NCBI GenBank assembly: GCA_025355245.1
Contig: JANXZZ010000027.1
Span: 1-46,987 of the forward strand
DNA length: 46,987 nucleotides
Origin: Pseudomonadota bacterium
Lineage (GTDB): Bacteria > Pseudomonadota > Gammaproteobacteria > Steroidobacterales > Steroidobacteraceae
Direction of reading: 5' to 3'
The position numbers and the translations under genes were made by a program. Below the pieces are notes generated by a model. That model was not told the origin of the DNA. It was given only the letters and a program-made list of their open reading frames with translations, and searched no databases. Positions 18,505 through 29,139 of this stretch are shown here, piece by piece (position 1 is the first letter of the stretch; each line of letters opens with the position of its first letter).

Positions 18505-20463
18505 TCAGTTCGTCGGCATCGTGCCGGTGAAGTACGCAACCACGTAGGTCTTGAACGTGCCGTCTGCCTGCGGCACACCGTACAGCTTGACCGGGGCACC
18601 AACAGCCAAGCCGGTGGTGAGCGCGGCGAGACCCGCGGAGGTCGTGATGTCCTCGGGGCTCACGGTCACGACGCCGCCGGTGCGGTCGACCTGATAGACC
18701 AGCGTCGCGGATCCCGAAGTGGTGCTGACGTCGGCAATCGCCGCATTCGCTCCACCCGAAACGTTGAACGTGAAAGTGCTGTCGCTCGCACCCGTGACGA
18801 GACCGCTGGCAACCGTGCCACGCGGCAGCGGCGTCGGCTCGAGGATGGTCCTCGGCACCGACCAGCCAGTCAGGTTCGCGGGGTCAGCCCAGCGCGCGTT
18901 GCTCACGCCCCACGCCGACACCGCGCCGTAGGTACCGCCGAAATTGACGCCCCCGTTGGTCGCCGCGACGTAGTCCGCCACCGCGCCTGTTCCGCTGATC
19001 ACCAGCGTTGGGTACGCGAAGTCCCAGTACTTGAATCCGACAATGGGGTTGCCGTCGGAATCGGTGCCGTTGGCCGAGGTCGGCGAGATGTAGCCCAGCG
19101 TGACCGAGTAGTCATCCGCCGGTGCGGCGAAAGTCCGGGTGTACGTGAAGCCCGTCGTGCCGGCATTCGAGATCCGGCCGTCGAAAGCCGCCGTCTCGAT
19201 GTCGACGGTCGCCGCGACCAGCGGGTTCGCCAGCGGATCGACGACGGAGGCGTGCACCTTGAAGCCGCGAACGATGTTGTTGCCGGCGAGGAACGCCGTG
19301 CCGGTTCCGATCGGGGTGGCATCGGCGATCGCATTCGCCGGCGTGCGGAAGAAGAACTCGGTGTTGTCGTCCACCGTCAGCGCAACAGGTCGCCCTGACT
19401 CATTCTCGACGACGATGACGTCGGTCGTCGGGTTGACACGCAGGACGTGGCCCTCAGGGCTCAGCCATACGCTGTTGAACGAAGTGCTCGTCCAGATGCG
19501 TGTCGCGACCAGCGTACCGTTCTCCTGGTACCGCGCGGCGACGCGCACGTACTTGCCGGAGAGACTTGCCGCTTCGGTCGAGAAGTCCTTGATCGTGACG
19601 GCAGTCTTGGCATCCACGTCGTAGAAGAGCGTTCCGTTGATCGCGTCCGCCAGGATTGTCAGAGAAACTCCCGTCGGAACGGCCGTCTCAGGGTTCTGAA
19701 CCGGAACCGCCGGCAGGTCCTTCGTGATCGTGATGCTGGTGTTGTCGGTCGCGATTGAAGCGACGGTCCCGTAGGAGTGACGTAGCACGAGGTGCGCCAG
19801 ATCGTCGATGCGGTGGCGGCGCACCGGACCGTCGAAATTGACCGCCCACAGCGTCATGCCACTGGCCGGCGGCACGTGCCCGACGAGAAACGCGGGATGC
19901 TTGAGATTGAATTCAAGGTCGAGCGCATTGCTGGTGGAGGCGCTGACGACCAGCGGCGTCTCGAAATTCACCGTAATCGTCACCTGCTTGCTTCCGCTAG
20001 CACCGGTTGCACCCTGGATCTGAATCTGGTCGGACGGAATTGAAGTGCTCGCGGTGGCCGCGAATCCCGCTTCGGGATCGGACGCGGTCGTCAGCTCGAC
20101 GTCACCCGGATTCGCTGCGATCGTCAGGGTTGCGCTCGTATACGTGCCGACCGGAATCATCGCGTTGCCGAGGAGTTCCGAAATCTGGTCGAGCTCCGCG
20201 AGATTGACCATCTGCCCGGACGACGCGTAGACGGTTGTTCCCGCCCCGCCGCCTTGCGGATTCACGGCGATCGACAGGACTTTCACGCCGATCGTCGCCC
20301 AGTCTTCGGACGACGCATCGCTGATCATCACTGCCACACTCACGGATTGCGGGGTCACCGGCATGGGCGACGTGCCAGCACCGCCGCCACCGCCGCACGC
20401 CACGAGACTAGCGCCGAGTACGGCGCCGACGACGAGCTGCAGAGTCTTTGAAGTTGAGTACAT
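18505..20463 (-). CDS. DUF4382-domain lipoprotein
   Basis: A 652-residue exported protein. The signal segment ends in LVAC followed by a Gly-rich linker (GGGGG), so lipid anchoring is likely. An N-terminal domain (about 38-190) has the DUF4382 pattern: VMISDASSEDWATI, VNLAELDQISELLG and IPVGTYTSATLTI. The rest is Thr/Val/Ser-rich beta structure with repeated short strands, like other large surface lipoproteins that pair DUF4382 with DUF5666-like modules. Function is unknown; the Asp/Thr-rich composition would fit carbohydrate or metal-ion binding, but no catalytic motif is evident. The ATG at 20463 follows GAGG, and an upstream in-frame start adds only 13 non-signal residues. It is transcribed alone, with a 584-base gene-free region upstream. 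Confidence 0.8.
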   Translation of the reverse strand: MYSTSKTLQLVVGAVLGASLVACGGGGGAGTSPMPVTPQSVSVAVMISDASSEDWATIGVKVLSIAVNPQGGGAGTTVYASSGQMVNLAELDQISELLGNAMIPVGTYTSATLTIAANPGDVELTTASDPEAGFAATASTSIPSDQIQIQGATGASGSKQVTITVNFETPLVVSASTSNALDLEFNLKHPAFLVGHVPPASGMTLWAVNFDGPVRRHRIDDLAHLVLRHSYGTVASIATDNTSITITKDLPAVPVQNPETAVPTGVSLTILADAINGTLFYDVDAKTAVTIKDFSTEAASLSGKYVRVAARYQENGTLVATRIWTSTSFNSVWLSPEGHVLRVNPTTDVIVVENESGRPVALTVDDNTEFFFRTPANAIADATPIGTGTAFLAGNNIVRGFKVHASVVDPLANPLVAATVDIETAAFDGRISNAGTTGFTYTRTFAAPADDYSVTLGYISPTSANGTDSDGNPIVGFKYWDFAYPTLVISGTGAVADYVAATNGGVNFGGTYGAVSAWGVSNARWADPANLTGWSVPRTILEPTPLPRGTVASGLVTGASDSTFTFNVSGGANAAIADVSTTSGSATLVYQVDRTGGVVTVSPEDITTSAGLAALTTGLAVGAPVKLYGVPQADGTFKTYVVAYFTGTMPTN

Positions 20464-21047
20464 GACGGATCCTCGGGCGAGTGTTGGGTTCGACGATGGC
20501 AAGTTGGTGCGGTTAGCGTGTGCGAAGCGCGCCGGTTGACACGCAGCTGCGAAACTCTCGTGGTCGGCCTGCGCCGAATGTGACCGTCGTCCTGTTCTGC
20601 TCGGATGCGAGTGCTCAGAAAGCCCTTAAATACAAGAATTAAAGCGTCGCGCAGGAATTGTCCTCGCTGGAATGCAATCGCTGACCGATGAGGCTGTCTA
20701 CGCGTCTACTGTCGGCGCCGCGCGACGGAAATATCGCGGCGCGCTACACATGCGCCACCTGTTATGGAAAACGACCGGGACTCGAACGCGCGCCTGGGTG
20801 ACCCGCCGCAGCATTTGCAACGTCAGCGCGGCCCGCGGTGTCGATCCGCCGCGCCCCACCGCGCGCACTGCCTCCTTGCAGCGCAGCCGGTACTTTCTAA
20901 GCGCCCTCAAGCCGTCGCGCGAGGCCAAAGCTCTCGCCGAATCGATAAATCGTGCATGCGTCGCGACAGCGCCGCGGTACCGCTTTGCGGGTCAACCGTC
21001 GTCTCTGTCGCGCGTTGTGCTTTCCGGGGGAGCCTCGTCGCAAAGGT
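20464..21047. other. Gene-free divergent region of 584 bases
   Basis: No convincing gene on either strand. An AT-richer patch at about 20620-20645 could hold the promoter for the minus-strand DUF4382 gene. A short stretch near 20763-20790 reads, on the minus strand, like the 3' end of a tRNA (TTCGAGTCCCGG, then CCA), but no full cloverleaf can be built. The remainder shows nothing recognisable. Confidence 0.5.
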
Positions 21048-21338
21048 ATGGCTGAAATGCGCGCGCCTTTATTGGTCGGTGGAATTCTCGCTATCAGCAG
21101 CGGCCTCGTCGGCGTCGTTCCCGATGCCGCGGCCCAGGTCCGAGTTGGCGTGGGGGTCGGCCTGCCTCACGTCGGGCTTTACGTGCCGGCGCCATTGGTC
21201 GTCGCTGCGGCCCCTCCCTACTATCTGAGTCAGCGGCCCCGCGGCGCCTACGTGGTCGCACCGTTCGCATTCGGAATTGGCCGGCGCTACTACGGCGAAT
21301 TTCGCGAGCCGTACGTCGCCCGGCACGGCTGGCGCTAG
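21048..21338 (+). CDS. Small secreted Gly/Pro/Tyr-rich protein
   Basis: A 96-residue protein with a signal peptide (LLVGGILAISSGLVGVVPDAAAQ) and a short mature part rich in Val, Gly, Pro and Tyr (VGVGVGLPHVGLYVPAP, PPYY, RRYYGEF). It resembles small envelope proteins found in many soil proteobacteria that have no known role. Two starts are possible: ATG at 21048, and ATG at 21057, which is better spaced from AAAGG at 21042-21046. The second would give 93 residues. Codon use and the clear signal peptide favour a real gene, but it has no informative neighbour. Confidence 0.55.
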   Translation: MAEMRAPLLVGGILAISSGLVGVVPDAAAQVRVGVGVGLPHVGLYVPAPLVVAAAPPYYLSQRPRGAYVVAPFAFGIGRRYYGEFREPYVARHGWR

Positions 21339-21774
21339 CGCAGCGAGCCGCGGCTTCGCCGGCCCGGCGGCGGCGTCCGTCGACCGACGAGTGATCGGCG
21401 GGAGTTGTCGACTCGCACGCAACCGAGTGGCTCACGCCGGGATCGCGGTGCCGCAGCTTTCGTCGTCTCGCCGATTCGCGTCCATGCACCGCAACGGGGC
21501 ATCGAACCGACGCTGCGCAGCCGTGGCGCCGCGTGGGACTGACGCCAACGGCATCGAAAATATCAAGATTCTTCAACCGCTTGCAGTGGCGCTCGTCGTA
21601 GCTGGCAGACCGGGCGAGCGCTCCCTGGGCAAATCCGTTTAGCCCGCCCGCGAGCGTCGTCGCCGTGTTACTTTTTGGCGGCGGGACGGAATCCTGTGCC
21701 GCATCGCCCCGCCCGCTCGCCGCGGGTGCGGGCAACGTGGTCGCACCACGATCAGGTCGACGAAGGGCAAAGGC
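21339..21774. other. 436-base gene-free region upstream of the efflux operon
   Basis: No credible coding frame is seen. AT-richer patches at about 21550-21580 and 21665-21680 could contribute to the promoter of the efflux operon. No regulator gene (TetR, MarR or two-component) lies here or next to the pump, and I see no clear operator dyad. Confidence 0.5.
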
Positions 21775-22950
21775 GTGAAGGCACAAAAATCATTGCGGGC
21801 GGCGCGATTCGCGCACCGCCATCTCGGCCATTCGCTCGGCGTGGGAGTTGCCACCGGTTTGCTGATCGCCGGGTGCAGCGGTGGCGGGCCACCGGCGGCC
21901 CGACGGGTCGCGGTCAATGCAATCACGCTCGAGGGCCACCCGATTTCGGTGACGGAGGAGTACCCGGCGCAGATCGAGGCCTCGAACACCGTCGAGATTC
22001 GCCCACGCGTCGGTGGCGTATTGGAACGCCAGTCCGCGGTCGAAGGTCAACGCGTCAGAGCCGGCCAGATACTTTTTGAAATCGACGCGCAGCCTTACCG
22101 GGCCGCCCTCGCGCAGGCGGAAGCCGCCCTCGCGCTGGCCGAGGCCGCCCAGGCCCAAGCGGTGCGGGACCTTGCACGTGCCAAGCCGCTTTCGGCCCTC
22201 GACGCGCTTAGCCAGCGCGAGCTCGACGCGGCCGAGGCGGCCAACTCGGCAACCGCGGCACAGGTTCGTGCCGCCGAGGCTTCGGTGAAGACGGCGCAGC
22301 TCAATCTCGGCTACACCGTCGTCCGCGCGCCGATCGATGGCGACATGAGCCGGGCACAGATCCGGATCGGCGGCCTGGTCACCGCCTACACGACGCTGTT
22401 GACCACCGTCTACCAGACGGATCCGATGTACATCAATTTCAGCATCGGCGAGCAGCGCCTGCTCCAGCTCCAGAAGGAACTCGGGCGTGCGCCGGATCAA
22501 CGCAACCCGAGCAAACGCCAGTTCCGCGTCTTTCTGGCTGATGGCGCGGAGATTCCGGCGACGGCGGAGCTCAACTTCGTCGACGCGGCCGTCGACCTGC
22601 GGACCGACACGTTGCCGCTCAGGTTGCTGGTCCCGAATCCCAAGACCCTGCTCCGCGCCGGCCAGTACGCCAAGGTGACGGTCGATACCGCTGCCCGCCC
22701 CGATTCCATCAGCGTTCCACAGCGCGCCGTCCAGGAATTGCAGGACAAGAATTTCGTGTGGATCGTCGATGGCGACGGCAAGGCGCAGACGCGCGACGTT
22801 ACGCTCGGCGCGCGCGTGGGCGCCGACATCCTGATCGAAAAGGGACTTGCCTCCGGCGATACGGTCGTGGTGGACGGCATGCAGAAGCTTAAGGCCGGGT
22901 CGCTTGTCGACACCGCACCGCAAGCGGCACCGGGCAAAAGCCCGCCGTGA
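21775..22950 (+). CDS. RND efflux periplasmic adaptor (membrane fusion protein)
   Basis: A 391-residue AcrA/MexA-type adaptor. The signal segment ends in LIAGC (Cys34 lipidated). The chain shows the usual order: a lipoyl half-motif ([32 protein letters not shown]), an Ala-rich coiled-coil hairpin (about 105-175), the second lipoyl half ([17 protein letters not shown]), the beta-barrel domain and a membrane-proximal domain ([13 protein letters not shown]). It links the inner-membrane pump to the outer-membrane channel. The start is GTG with a modest ribosome-binding site. Its stop overlaps the GTG start of the pump gene by 4 bases, so the two are translationally coupled. Confidence 0.95.
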   Translation: MKAQKSLRAARFAHRHLGHSLGVGVATGLLIAGCSGGGPPAARRVAVNAITLEGHPISVTEEYPAQIEASNTVEIRPRVGGVLERQSAVEGQRVRAGQILFEIDAQPYRAALAQAEAALALAEAAQAQAVRDLARAKPLSALDALSQRELDAAEAANSATAAQVRAAEASVKTAQLNLGYTVVRAPIDGDMSRAQIRIGGLVTAYTTLLTTVYQTDPMYINFSIGEQRLLQLQKELGRAPDQRNPSKRQFRVFLADGAEIPATAELNFVDAAVDLRTDTLPLRLLVPNPKTLLRAGQYAKVTVDTAARPDSISVPQRAVQELQDKNFVWIVDGDGKAQTRDVTLGARVGADILIEKGLASGDTVVVDGMQKLKAGSLVDTAPQAAPGKSPP

Positions 22951-25900
22951 GCAATTTCTTCATTGACCGACCGATCTTCGCGACGGTCCTCGCGATCCTG
23001 ATCACGCTCGCCGGCGGAGTCGCCTTCATGCTGCTGCCGGTGGCGCGGTTCCCGCAGATCACGCCGCCCAGCGTCGTCGTCTCCGCGACGTTTCCCGGCG
23101 CAGACGCGCAGACGATCGAGCAATCGGTCGCGGCGCCGATCGAGACGCAGGTGAACGGCGTCCCGAACATGCTGTACATGGACTCGAAGAGCTCCAACGA
23201 CGGCACCTACAACCTGACCGTCACCTTCGAGGTCGGCACCGCGCAGGACATCGCCGCAGTCGACGTGCAGAACCAGGTCGCGATTGCGCAACGGCAGCTC
23301 CCAGCGGACGTTCTGAGGCAAGGTCTCACGATCATCAAGCGCCAGCCTCAAGCCATCATGTACATCGCCTTCAAGGCGACGGACCCGCGCTTCGACTACC
23401 TGTTTCTCAGCAATTTCACGGCGCTGCAAATCGTCGATTCGCTGGCCCGCATACCGGGCGTCGGCCAGGTGCAGCAGTTTGGCGCGCGCGACTACGGGAT
23501 GCGGATCTGGCTCGATCCCGGAAAGATGTCCCGCCTCGGGATTACTACTCAGGACATCACCGCCGCGCTCAACGAACAGAACGTTGTCGCGCCCGCCGGC
23601 ATCGTCGGCGCCGAGCCTTCTCCGCCGGGCCAGCAGATGACTTACACGGTCACGGTGCATGGTCGGCTCAAGGGCGTCGACGAATACGCGAACATCGTGC
23701 TGCGAACGGGTAACAATCGCGCGATCGTCCGCCTGAGAGACGTTGCGCGAATCGAGCTCGCCGCGACCGACTATTCGCGTTCGACTCGATTGAAGGGCCA
23801 ACCCGTCGCGCTGCTCGGCGTCTACCAGCTCCCAGACGCCAACGCCCTCGACGTCGCCAAGCGCGTTCGCGCCACGCTCGACCAGCTCTCCCAGAAATTT
23901 CCCAGCGGCGTAACCTACAACGTGGCGCTTGACACGACCGAGTTCGTCGCCGAGTCGATCAAGGAAGTGGAAATCACTCTCTTCATTGCCGCGGGCCTCG
24001 TCCTACTGGTGGTATTTCTCTTCCTCGAGAGCTGGCGCGCGACGCTGATTCCGATGCTCGCCGTACCAGTGTCGCTGATCGGCACCTTCACGCTGTTCAT
24101 CGGCCTCGGCTTCTCGATCAATACGTTGACATTGTTTGCGCTTGTCTTGGCGATCGGGCTCGTCGTCGATGACGCTATTGTCGTCGTCGAGGCCGTCACC
24201 GAGAAAATGGAATCCCACGGCCTGAGCGCCCGCGATGCGACCCGCGCCGCGATGGCCGACGTCTCGAGTCCAGTGATCGCTATCGCGCTGGTGCTGACCG
24301 CGGTTTTCGTTCCGGTCGCGTTCCTTGGCGGGCTCACCGGACAGTTCTACCGCCAGTTCGCGCTGACGCTGTCCGCATCGGTGCTTATTTCCGCCTTCGT
24401 CGCGCTGACGTTCACGCCTGCGCTGTGTACGCTGCTGCTGCAGCCACGGCCGAAGACGGAGCCGACCGGCCGCGTCGGACGGTTCTTCAGCTGGTTCAAC
24501 CGCGAGTTCGCCCGGTGGACCGAGCACTATACCAACGTGGTCCGGCGCTCGATTCGACGCTCCATGGCGGCGCTCGCGATCTTCGGCATCATCCTCGCCG
24601 CGGTCGGGTTTCTGGTCTACGAGCGCCCAAGCGGGTTCATCCCCGAGGATGATCAGGGCTACCTGCTGATGGTCGCGCAGCTGCCGCCCGGAGCGTCGTT
24701 CCAGCGCACCGAGGCCGTCCTCGAACGCATCCGCGAGGTCGTTCACGCGCAACCCGAAGTCGAGTCCATGCTCGCTATTACCGGGCTCAACCTGCTGGCG
24801 GGAGTCAACACCCCGTACACCGGCACCGGATTCATCGTCCTCAAACCCTGGTCGAAAAGGAAAGGAGCGCAGCACTCCGAACAGGCGGTCATCGACCGCC
24901 TCTACAAGCTGCTTGGCGGCCTCAAGGAGGCGAACGTCATCATCGTCGCGCCGCCCGCCATCCCCGGCATCGGCCAGGCCGGTGGCTTCGAGTTCGTGCT
25001 CGCGGACACGTCCGGCGGCAGCATCGAGACGTTCAACTCCGCATTGCAGGAGTTCCTCGCCACCGCGGCGAAGCGGCCCGAACTAACGCGAGTGGTCACG
25101 CAGTTCAATACGCGCGTCCCCGAAATTGAATACGTGATCGACCGGGACCGCGCCAAGTCACTGGGCGTACCTATCTCGGACATCTTCGGAACCTTGCAGA
25201 TGTTTCTCGGTGGCACGTACATCAATGACTTCAACCTCTTTGGGAGGACCTTCCGGGTCACCGCCGAGGCGGAGGGTAGCGCACGTACCGTGCCCGAGGC
25301 AGTGAACGCTCTCTATGTCAGGACTGCGGCCGGCGACATGGTGCCGCTGTCCTCGCTTGTGACGATCAAGTCCGTGCACGGCCCCAGCTATATCGAGCGC
25401 TACAACGTCTATCGGGCGGTCACGATCAACGGCTCCCCGGCCCCCGGTTTCAGCCAGGGTGACGCGCTCAACGCCATGGAGCAGATCGCGGCGGGCCTGC
25501 CCGACAACGTGAGCTCGTTCTGGACGGGCTCTGTACTGCAGCAGAAACGATCGGGCGGCCAGGCGCCGTATATATTCGCGATGGCGATGGTGTTCGTGTT
25601 TCTGGTCCTCGCCGCGCAGTACGAGAGCTGGGGCGTGCCCTTCGCGGTGATCCTTTGCATCCCGTTCGCGGTCTTCGGTGCGTTCGCCGGATTGGCGATG
25701 CGTAGCATGGCCAACGATATCTACGCCCAGGTCGGCCTCGTCATGCTGATCGGGCTCGCCGCCAAGAACGCGATCCTGATTGTGGAGTTTGCCAAGCTGT
25801 CGCACGAGCGCGGCATGACCGTCGTCGAAGCCGCGATCGCCGGCGCGCGCTTGCGCCTGCGGCCCATCCTGATGACGTCGTTTGCGTTCATCCTCGGCGC

Positions 25901-26126
25901 CGTGCCGCTCGCGATCGCGACCGGCGCTGGCGCGACCTCGCGGCAGGTCCTCGGCACGACGGTGGTTTGCGGAATGACGGCGGCGACTCTGATCGGCATT
26001 TTCATCGTGCCGGTCTTCTTCGTTGTCATCCAGAGCTTCATCGAAAAGATCCGCCCGCGCACCCCGGCGGCGGCTGAAGCCGCGCCACCGCGCGCGAACG
26101 CGGCCGGTGCGGGAGCCGGCGAATGA
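22947..26126 (+). CDS. RND multidrug efflux transporter, HAE1/AcrB type
   Basis: A 1059-residue inner-membrane antiporter of standard AcrB length. It begins [11 protein letters not shown], has two large periplasmic loops and 12 membrane helices, and keeps the proton-relay residues: Asp408/Asp409 in [11 protein letters not shown] and Lys940 in [12 protein letters not shown]. The [10 protein letters not shown] motif opens the second porter half. It exports hydrophobic or amphipathic compounds using the proton gradient; the substrate range cannot be read from sequence. It is coupled by 4-base overlaps both to the adaptor upstream and to the outer-membrane factor downstream. Confidence 0.97.
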   Translation: MSNFFIDRPIFATVLAILITLAGGVAFMLLPVARFPQITPPSVVVSATFPGADAQTIEQSVAAPIETQVNGVPNMLYMDSKSSNDGTYNLTVTFEVGTAQDIAAVDVQNQVAIAQRQLPADVLRQGLTIIKRQPQAIMYIAFKATDPRFDYLFLSNFTALQIVDSLARIPGVGQVQQFGARDYGMRIWLDPGKMSRLGITTQDITAALNEQNVVAPAGIVGAEPSPPGQQMTYTVTVHGRLKGVDEYANIVLRTGNNRAIVRLRDVARIELAATDYSRSTRLKGQPVALLGVYQLPDANALDVAKRVRATLDQLSQKFPSGVTYNVALDTTEFVAESIKEVEITLFIAAGLVLLVVFLFLESWRATLIPMLAVPVSLIGTFTLFIGLGFSINTLTLFALVLAIGLVVDDAIVVVEAVTEKMESHGLSARDATRAAMADVSSPVIAIALVLTAVFVPVAFLGGLTGQFYRQFALTLSASVLISAFVALTFTPALCTLLLQPRPKTEPTGRVGRFFSWFNREFARWTEHYTNVVRRSIRRSMAALAIFGIILAAVGFLVYERPSGFIPEDDQGYLLMVAQLPPGASFQRTEAVLERIREVVHAQPEVESMLAITGLNLLAGVNTPYTGTGFIVLKPWSKRKGAQHSEQAVIDRLYKLLGGLKEANVIIVAPPAIPGIGQAGGFEFVLADTSGGSIETFNSALQEFLATAAKRPELTRVVTQFNTRVPEIEYVIDRDRAKSLGVPISDIFGTLQMFLGGTYINDFNLFGRTFRVTAEAEGSARTVPEAVNALYVRTAAGDMVPLSSLVTIKSVHGPSYIERYNVYRAVTINGSPAPGFSQGDALNAMEQIAAGLPDNVSSFWTGSVLQQKRSGGQAPYIFAMAMVFVFLVLAAQYESWGVPFAVILCIPFAVFGAFAGLAMRSMANDIYAQVGLVMLIGLAAKNAILIVEFAKLSHERGMTVVEAAIAGARLRLRPILMTSFAFILGAVPLAIATGAGATSRQVLGTTVVCGMTAATLIGIFIVPVFFVVIQSFIEKIRPRTPAAAEAAPPRANAAGAGAGE

Positions 26127-27520
26127 GGCGACTGACGCTCGCAGTCGCGCTCCTCGTCTCCTCCTGCGCGGTCGGCCCCAACTACCATCGGCCGGCCTTG
26201 CAGACGCCCGATTCGGTCCGTGGCGCTACCCCCGATGCCGCCGCGAGTTCGGTCGGCGACTCGAATTGGTGGGACCTTTACGATGACGCGAAGCTTCGCG
26301 ACCTGCTGAGCGTGGCGCTGCGGAACAGCCCGGACCTCAACGCCGCGATCGCGCGCATCGACGAGGCCCGCGCCTCGGTCGGACAGACTCGTCTCGGATT
26401 CGTTCCCACCGTTGACGGTGTCGCGGACGTACGCCGCAACAAGACGTCGCAGGATGCGCTGATTTCCGGTGCCCCGCGCTTCAGCAACTCCGAAGACGCG
26501 GCCGTCACCGTTTCCTACGAGCTCGATGTCTGGGGCCGCCTGCGGCGCACGCACGAGGCCGCCCGCGCCAACTTCCTGTCGAGTGAGTACGCCAAGCGTG
26601 CGGTCGCGGTCAGCCTCGTCGCGAGCGTCGCGAATGCCTACTTCTCGCTGCTCGCTCTCGACAGCCAGCTCGAGATCACGCGGCGAACGGTCGATGCGCG
26701 CGCGAAGTTCGTGGAATTGACTCGGGCGCAGCACGAGCGGGGATACGCCACCGGGCTCGACGTCGCAACGGCCGAGGCGCAGGCGGCGGCCGCGCGCGCG
26801 AACATTCCGGATCTGGAACGCCGAATCGGGCAGACCGAGAACCTGATCTGCGTGCTCCTTGGCGACAGTCCGCACCCGATCGAGCGGGAGCATCGCGGCG
26901 AGACCATGCCCATGGCGCCTCCCCTGCCTCCCGTCGGTCTCCCTTCGCAGCTACTGGAGCGCCGCCCGGACGTGCGCGCCGCGGAGGAGTCGCTGCGTGC
27001 CGCCAACGCCAACATCGGCGTTGCGAAGGCGGCATTGTTCCCGCAGATATCGCTGACCGGGCTGTTTGGTTCGCTGAGCGCGCCGCTGGGGGGCCTTTTC
27101 AAGGCACCCACGGCAGAATGGAGCGCGGCCGCCGGCGTCGTACAGCCACTGCTGGACTCGCAACGAGGCATCTACCAGGTCGAGCTCGCCAGGGCGCGCA
27201 CACGCGAGGCACTCTTCGGCTACCGGAAGGCCGTCCAGACGGCGTTTCAGGAGACCGCGGATGCGCTGCTCGCGTACGGAAAATACGGTGAGTTCGAACG
27301 CGAACAGGCGACGCAGGTCGAAGCGCTGCGGCGCGCCGAAGCGATCGCGCTCGCGCGCTACCGCGTCGGCTATGCGTCCTATTTCGACGTCATCAACGCG
27401 GACCGGGACCTGTTCATCGCCGAGCTGTCGCTCAGCCAGGCGTACGGGAACAGCCTGACCGCGCTCGTGCGTCTCTATCAGGTGCTCGGCGGCGGCTGGC
27501 AGAGCCCGCCCCCGTCGTGA
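26123..27520 (+). CDS. Outer-membrane efflux channel lipoprotein, OprM/NodT type
   Basis: A 465-residue outer-membrane factor. The signal ends in SSC (Cys15) followed by AVGPNYHRP, the classic start of the mature NodT/OprM family. Two OEP repeats with long helices follow (for example [11 protein letters not shown] and [11 protein letters not shown] in the first; [27 protein letters not shown] in the second). It forms the trimeric exit duct for the pump. The ATG overlaps the pump gene stop by 4 bases, completing a self-contained tripartite operon. A weak dyad (CGCGGCC/GGCCGCG, 27532-27557) follows before the convergent gene. Confidence 0.95.
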   Translation: MRRLTLAVALLVSSCAVGPNYHRPALQTPDSVRGATPDAAASSVGDSNWWDLYDDAKLRDLLSVALRNSPDLNAAIARIDEARASVGQTRLGFVPTVDGVADVRRNKTSQDALISGAPRFSNSEDAAVTVSYELDVWGRLRRTHEAARANFLSSEYAKRAVAVSLVASVANAYFSLLALDSQLEITRRTVDARAKFVELTRAQHERGYATGLDVATAEAQAAAARANIPDLERRIGQTENLICVLLGDSPHPIEREHRGETMPMAPPLPPVGLPSQLLERRPDVRAAEESLRAANANIGVAKAALFPQISLTGLFGSLSAPLGGLFKAPTAEWSAAAGVVQPLLDSQRGIYQVELARARTREALFGYRKAVQTAFQETADALLAYGKYGEFEREQATQVEALRRAEAIALARYRVGYASYFDVINADRDLFIAELSLSQAYGNSLTALVRLYQVLGGGWQSPPPS

Positions 27521-27565
27521 ACCGCGACGCGCGCGGCCATTGATGGGGGCGGCCGCGGACGCAAC

Positions 27566-28480
27566 TTACTTCCTGAAGACGAACAGGCCTCCGGGCGGGG
27601 TTATTCCGTTTGCCTGCGCGAAATTGCCCTGGTTGATCGCCAGGCTCACGAGGCCACGGGAGTCGACGAACAGCAGCGGCTTGCCGGGCGCAACATCGCC
27701 GAACGTCGCGACGAACGGTACTGCGAGGTCCTTGTCGCCGAGCCGGATGCGGACCGGCTCTCCGAGCCGGTAACCGAGTTTCCGGAACTCATCACCACCG
27801 ACGTTCGTGACGAGATTGCCGAATGGACCGTCGAGCGCAACCACGCTCCCGGCGATGCCGCTGTCGTCGATCACGACCTTCTGTAGCTCGAGGCGGACGA
27901 GGGGCGGCGCGATCGGCCCAACACGCGTCCAGTCCTCGCCGCGCGCCAGGTGTGCTCCCACCGGCGAGTAGACGTCGCGTCCGTGAAAAGTCGAGGACGA
28001 TGACCCGGTCAGTAGCCACTCGGGGTTCTCGATCAGCCGCGCACTTTCGACCCCGTCCCGATCGGCGGTCGGAGTGATCAGCCCGTTGTCCGGAAGCACG
28101 AAGAATTGCCCGCGCTTGGTCTTGACGACGATTGAGCGGCGCGCCGTACCTACACCGGGATCGATGACAGTCACGAACACCGTTCCGGCCGGGTAGTAGG
28201 GCGCGGTTCGCGCCAGCAGCCGCGCACCTTCGCTAATCGAATACGGCGTCACGTGGTGCGTGATATCGATGATGTCGGCAGCGGGCGCGATGTTGAGCAT
28301 TACGCCCTTGCAGATCGCGACGGCGTCATCGAGCGTGCCGAAGTCCGTCATGAAGACGATCAACCGGCGGGCTGTCGGCACCGGTGCCGCGCCGTTCGGG
28401 CCTGAACACGCGGCGAACACCAGCGTTGCAATCGCGGTGAGGGCGCAAACGGAGCGACGCAATCGTGACGGGGGAGCCAT
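27566..28480 (-). CDS. Exported SAM hydroxide adenosyltransferase family protein (DUF62)
   Basis: A 304-residue member of the SAM-dependent chlorinase/fluorinase/hydrolase family, which splits S-adenosylmethionine into adenosine and methionine when hydroxide is the nucleophile. Family motifs are complete: FMTDFG (Asp46), VIDPGVG (Asp107), Arg114 or Arg115, LPDNGLI, and FHGRDVYSP (His166), giving the Asp-Arg-His set known for the hydroxide enzymes. The odd feature is residues 1-25: RRSVCALTAIATLVFAAC, a signal segment with an imperfect lipobox (Phe at -3). Export would put a SAM-using fold outside the cytoplasm. An internal start would remove the signal, but the next good fit to a ribosome-binding site is not seen, whereas GGAAGG precedes 28480. 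It converges with the efflux operon. Confidence 0.88.
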   Translation of the reverse strand: MAPPSRLRRSVCALTAIATLVFAACSGPNGAAPVPTARRLIVFMTDFGTLDDAVAICKGVMLNIAPAADIIDITHHVTPYSISEGARLLARTAPYYPAGTVFVTVIDPGVGTARRSIVVKTKRGQFFVLPDNGLITPTADRDGVESARLIENPEWLLTGSSSSTFHGRDVYSPVGAHLARGEDWTRVGPIAPPLVRLELQKVVIDDSGIAGSVVALDGPFGNLVTNVGGDEFRKLGYRLGEPVRIRLGDKDLAVPFVATFGDVAPGKPLLFVDSRGLVSLAINQGNFAQANGITPPGGLFVFRK

Positions 28481-28680
28481 GAACCCGGGCCTTCCGTTGA
28501 GAATTCGGTCGGCACGCGCGGACGCGGGAGGAGTCGCGCGCAGGCATCCCGGCGCCGCATCGGGCCGAAGGCATTGTATGCCGCGGCCCGGGTCGCAGGC
28601 GACCGCGGCCTGAATCGAGTCGAACTGGCTGGAGCGCGGACTTGGCGGACGCGACCCGGCCGCGCCCGCCGCATCCGGTG

Positions 28681-29139
28681 CTAGGAGTGGTTGAGAACGG
28701 CCTCGATGACCCGGTGCACCTCGTGACGCGCGGCCTCGATGTGGTGAATGATTCGTACCTGCAATCCGCGGGTGTCCGCCTGGTCTTCCTCGTGAGAGAC
28801 GTCCTGCTGCGCCTTGTCCAGCAGCTCGAGGGCTTTGTGGTACCGGTCGGTCCGGCCCAGATGCGCATCGACCGGCTTGTGATCGCGAATGTCCTTGCCG
28901 TCGTCAATCGCGGCGCGCTTGATTTCGCCAATTGCCTCGTCGATCGAATGAATCGCGTGCTCTTCGGCGCGATCGACCGGATCGGAGCTCAGGTGCTCGA
29001 GATGAGCGCGGGCATCGCGGAGGTCCGTGAGCGCGTGCAGGTAGGCCGGATGCTTGCCCGGGTTGTCCGCGAGCGCCGGTGCGCTGATGCAGAGCGCCAC
29101 TGCGAGCGTACCGAGTACCCTGATCATGATCTTGTGCAT
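28681..29139 (-). CDS. Histidine-rich periplasmic helical protein
   Basis: A 152-residue protein with a clear Sec signal (cleavage after APALA, about residue 24). The mature part is almost wholly charged helix with about one His in nine residues (for example HPAYLHALTDLRDARAHLEHL and IIHHIEAARHEVH). The heptad-like spacing suggests a helical bundle or coiled coil. I do not recognise a named family with certainty; similar small proteins occur near envelope genes in soil proteobacteria. The His content would suit metal binding, but there is no defined site motif. GGAG 10 bases before the ATG supports the start. It is divergent from the M19 dipeptidase gene. Confidence 0.75.
   Translation of the reverse strand: MHKIMIRVLGTLAVALCISAPALADNPGKHPAYLHALTDLRDARAHLEHLSSDPVDRAEEHAIHSIDEAIGEIKRAAIDDGKDIRDHKPVDAHLGRTDRYHKALELLDKAQQDVSHEEDQADTRGLQVRIIHHIEAARHEVHRVIEAVLNHS

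Noticed and set aside
20762-20860. Complete tRNA gene on the minus strand
   Set aside because: Only the T-loop-like and CCA-like pieces are seen; the T-stem has mismatches and no acceptor, D or anticodon arm can be formed.
20672-21055. Protein-coding gene in the region before the small secreted protein
   Set aside because: Arg/Ser/Ala-rich product with no motif, no ribosome-binding site and overlap with a better-supported gene.
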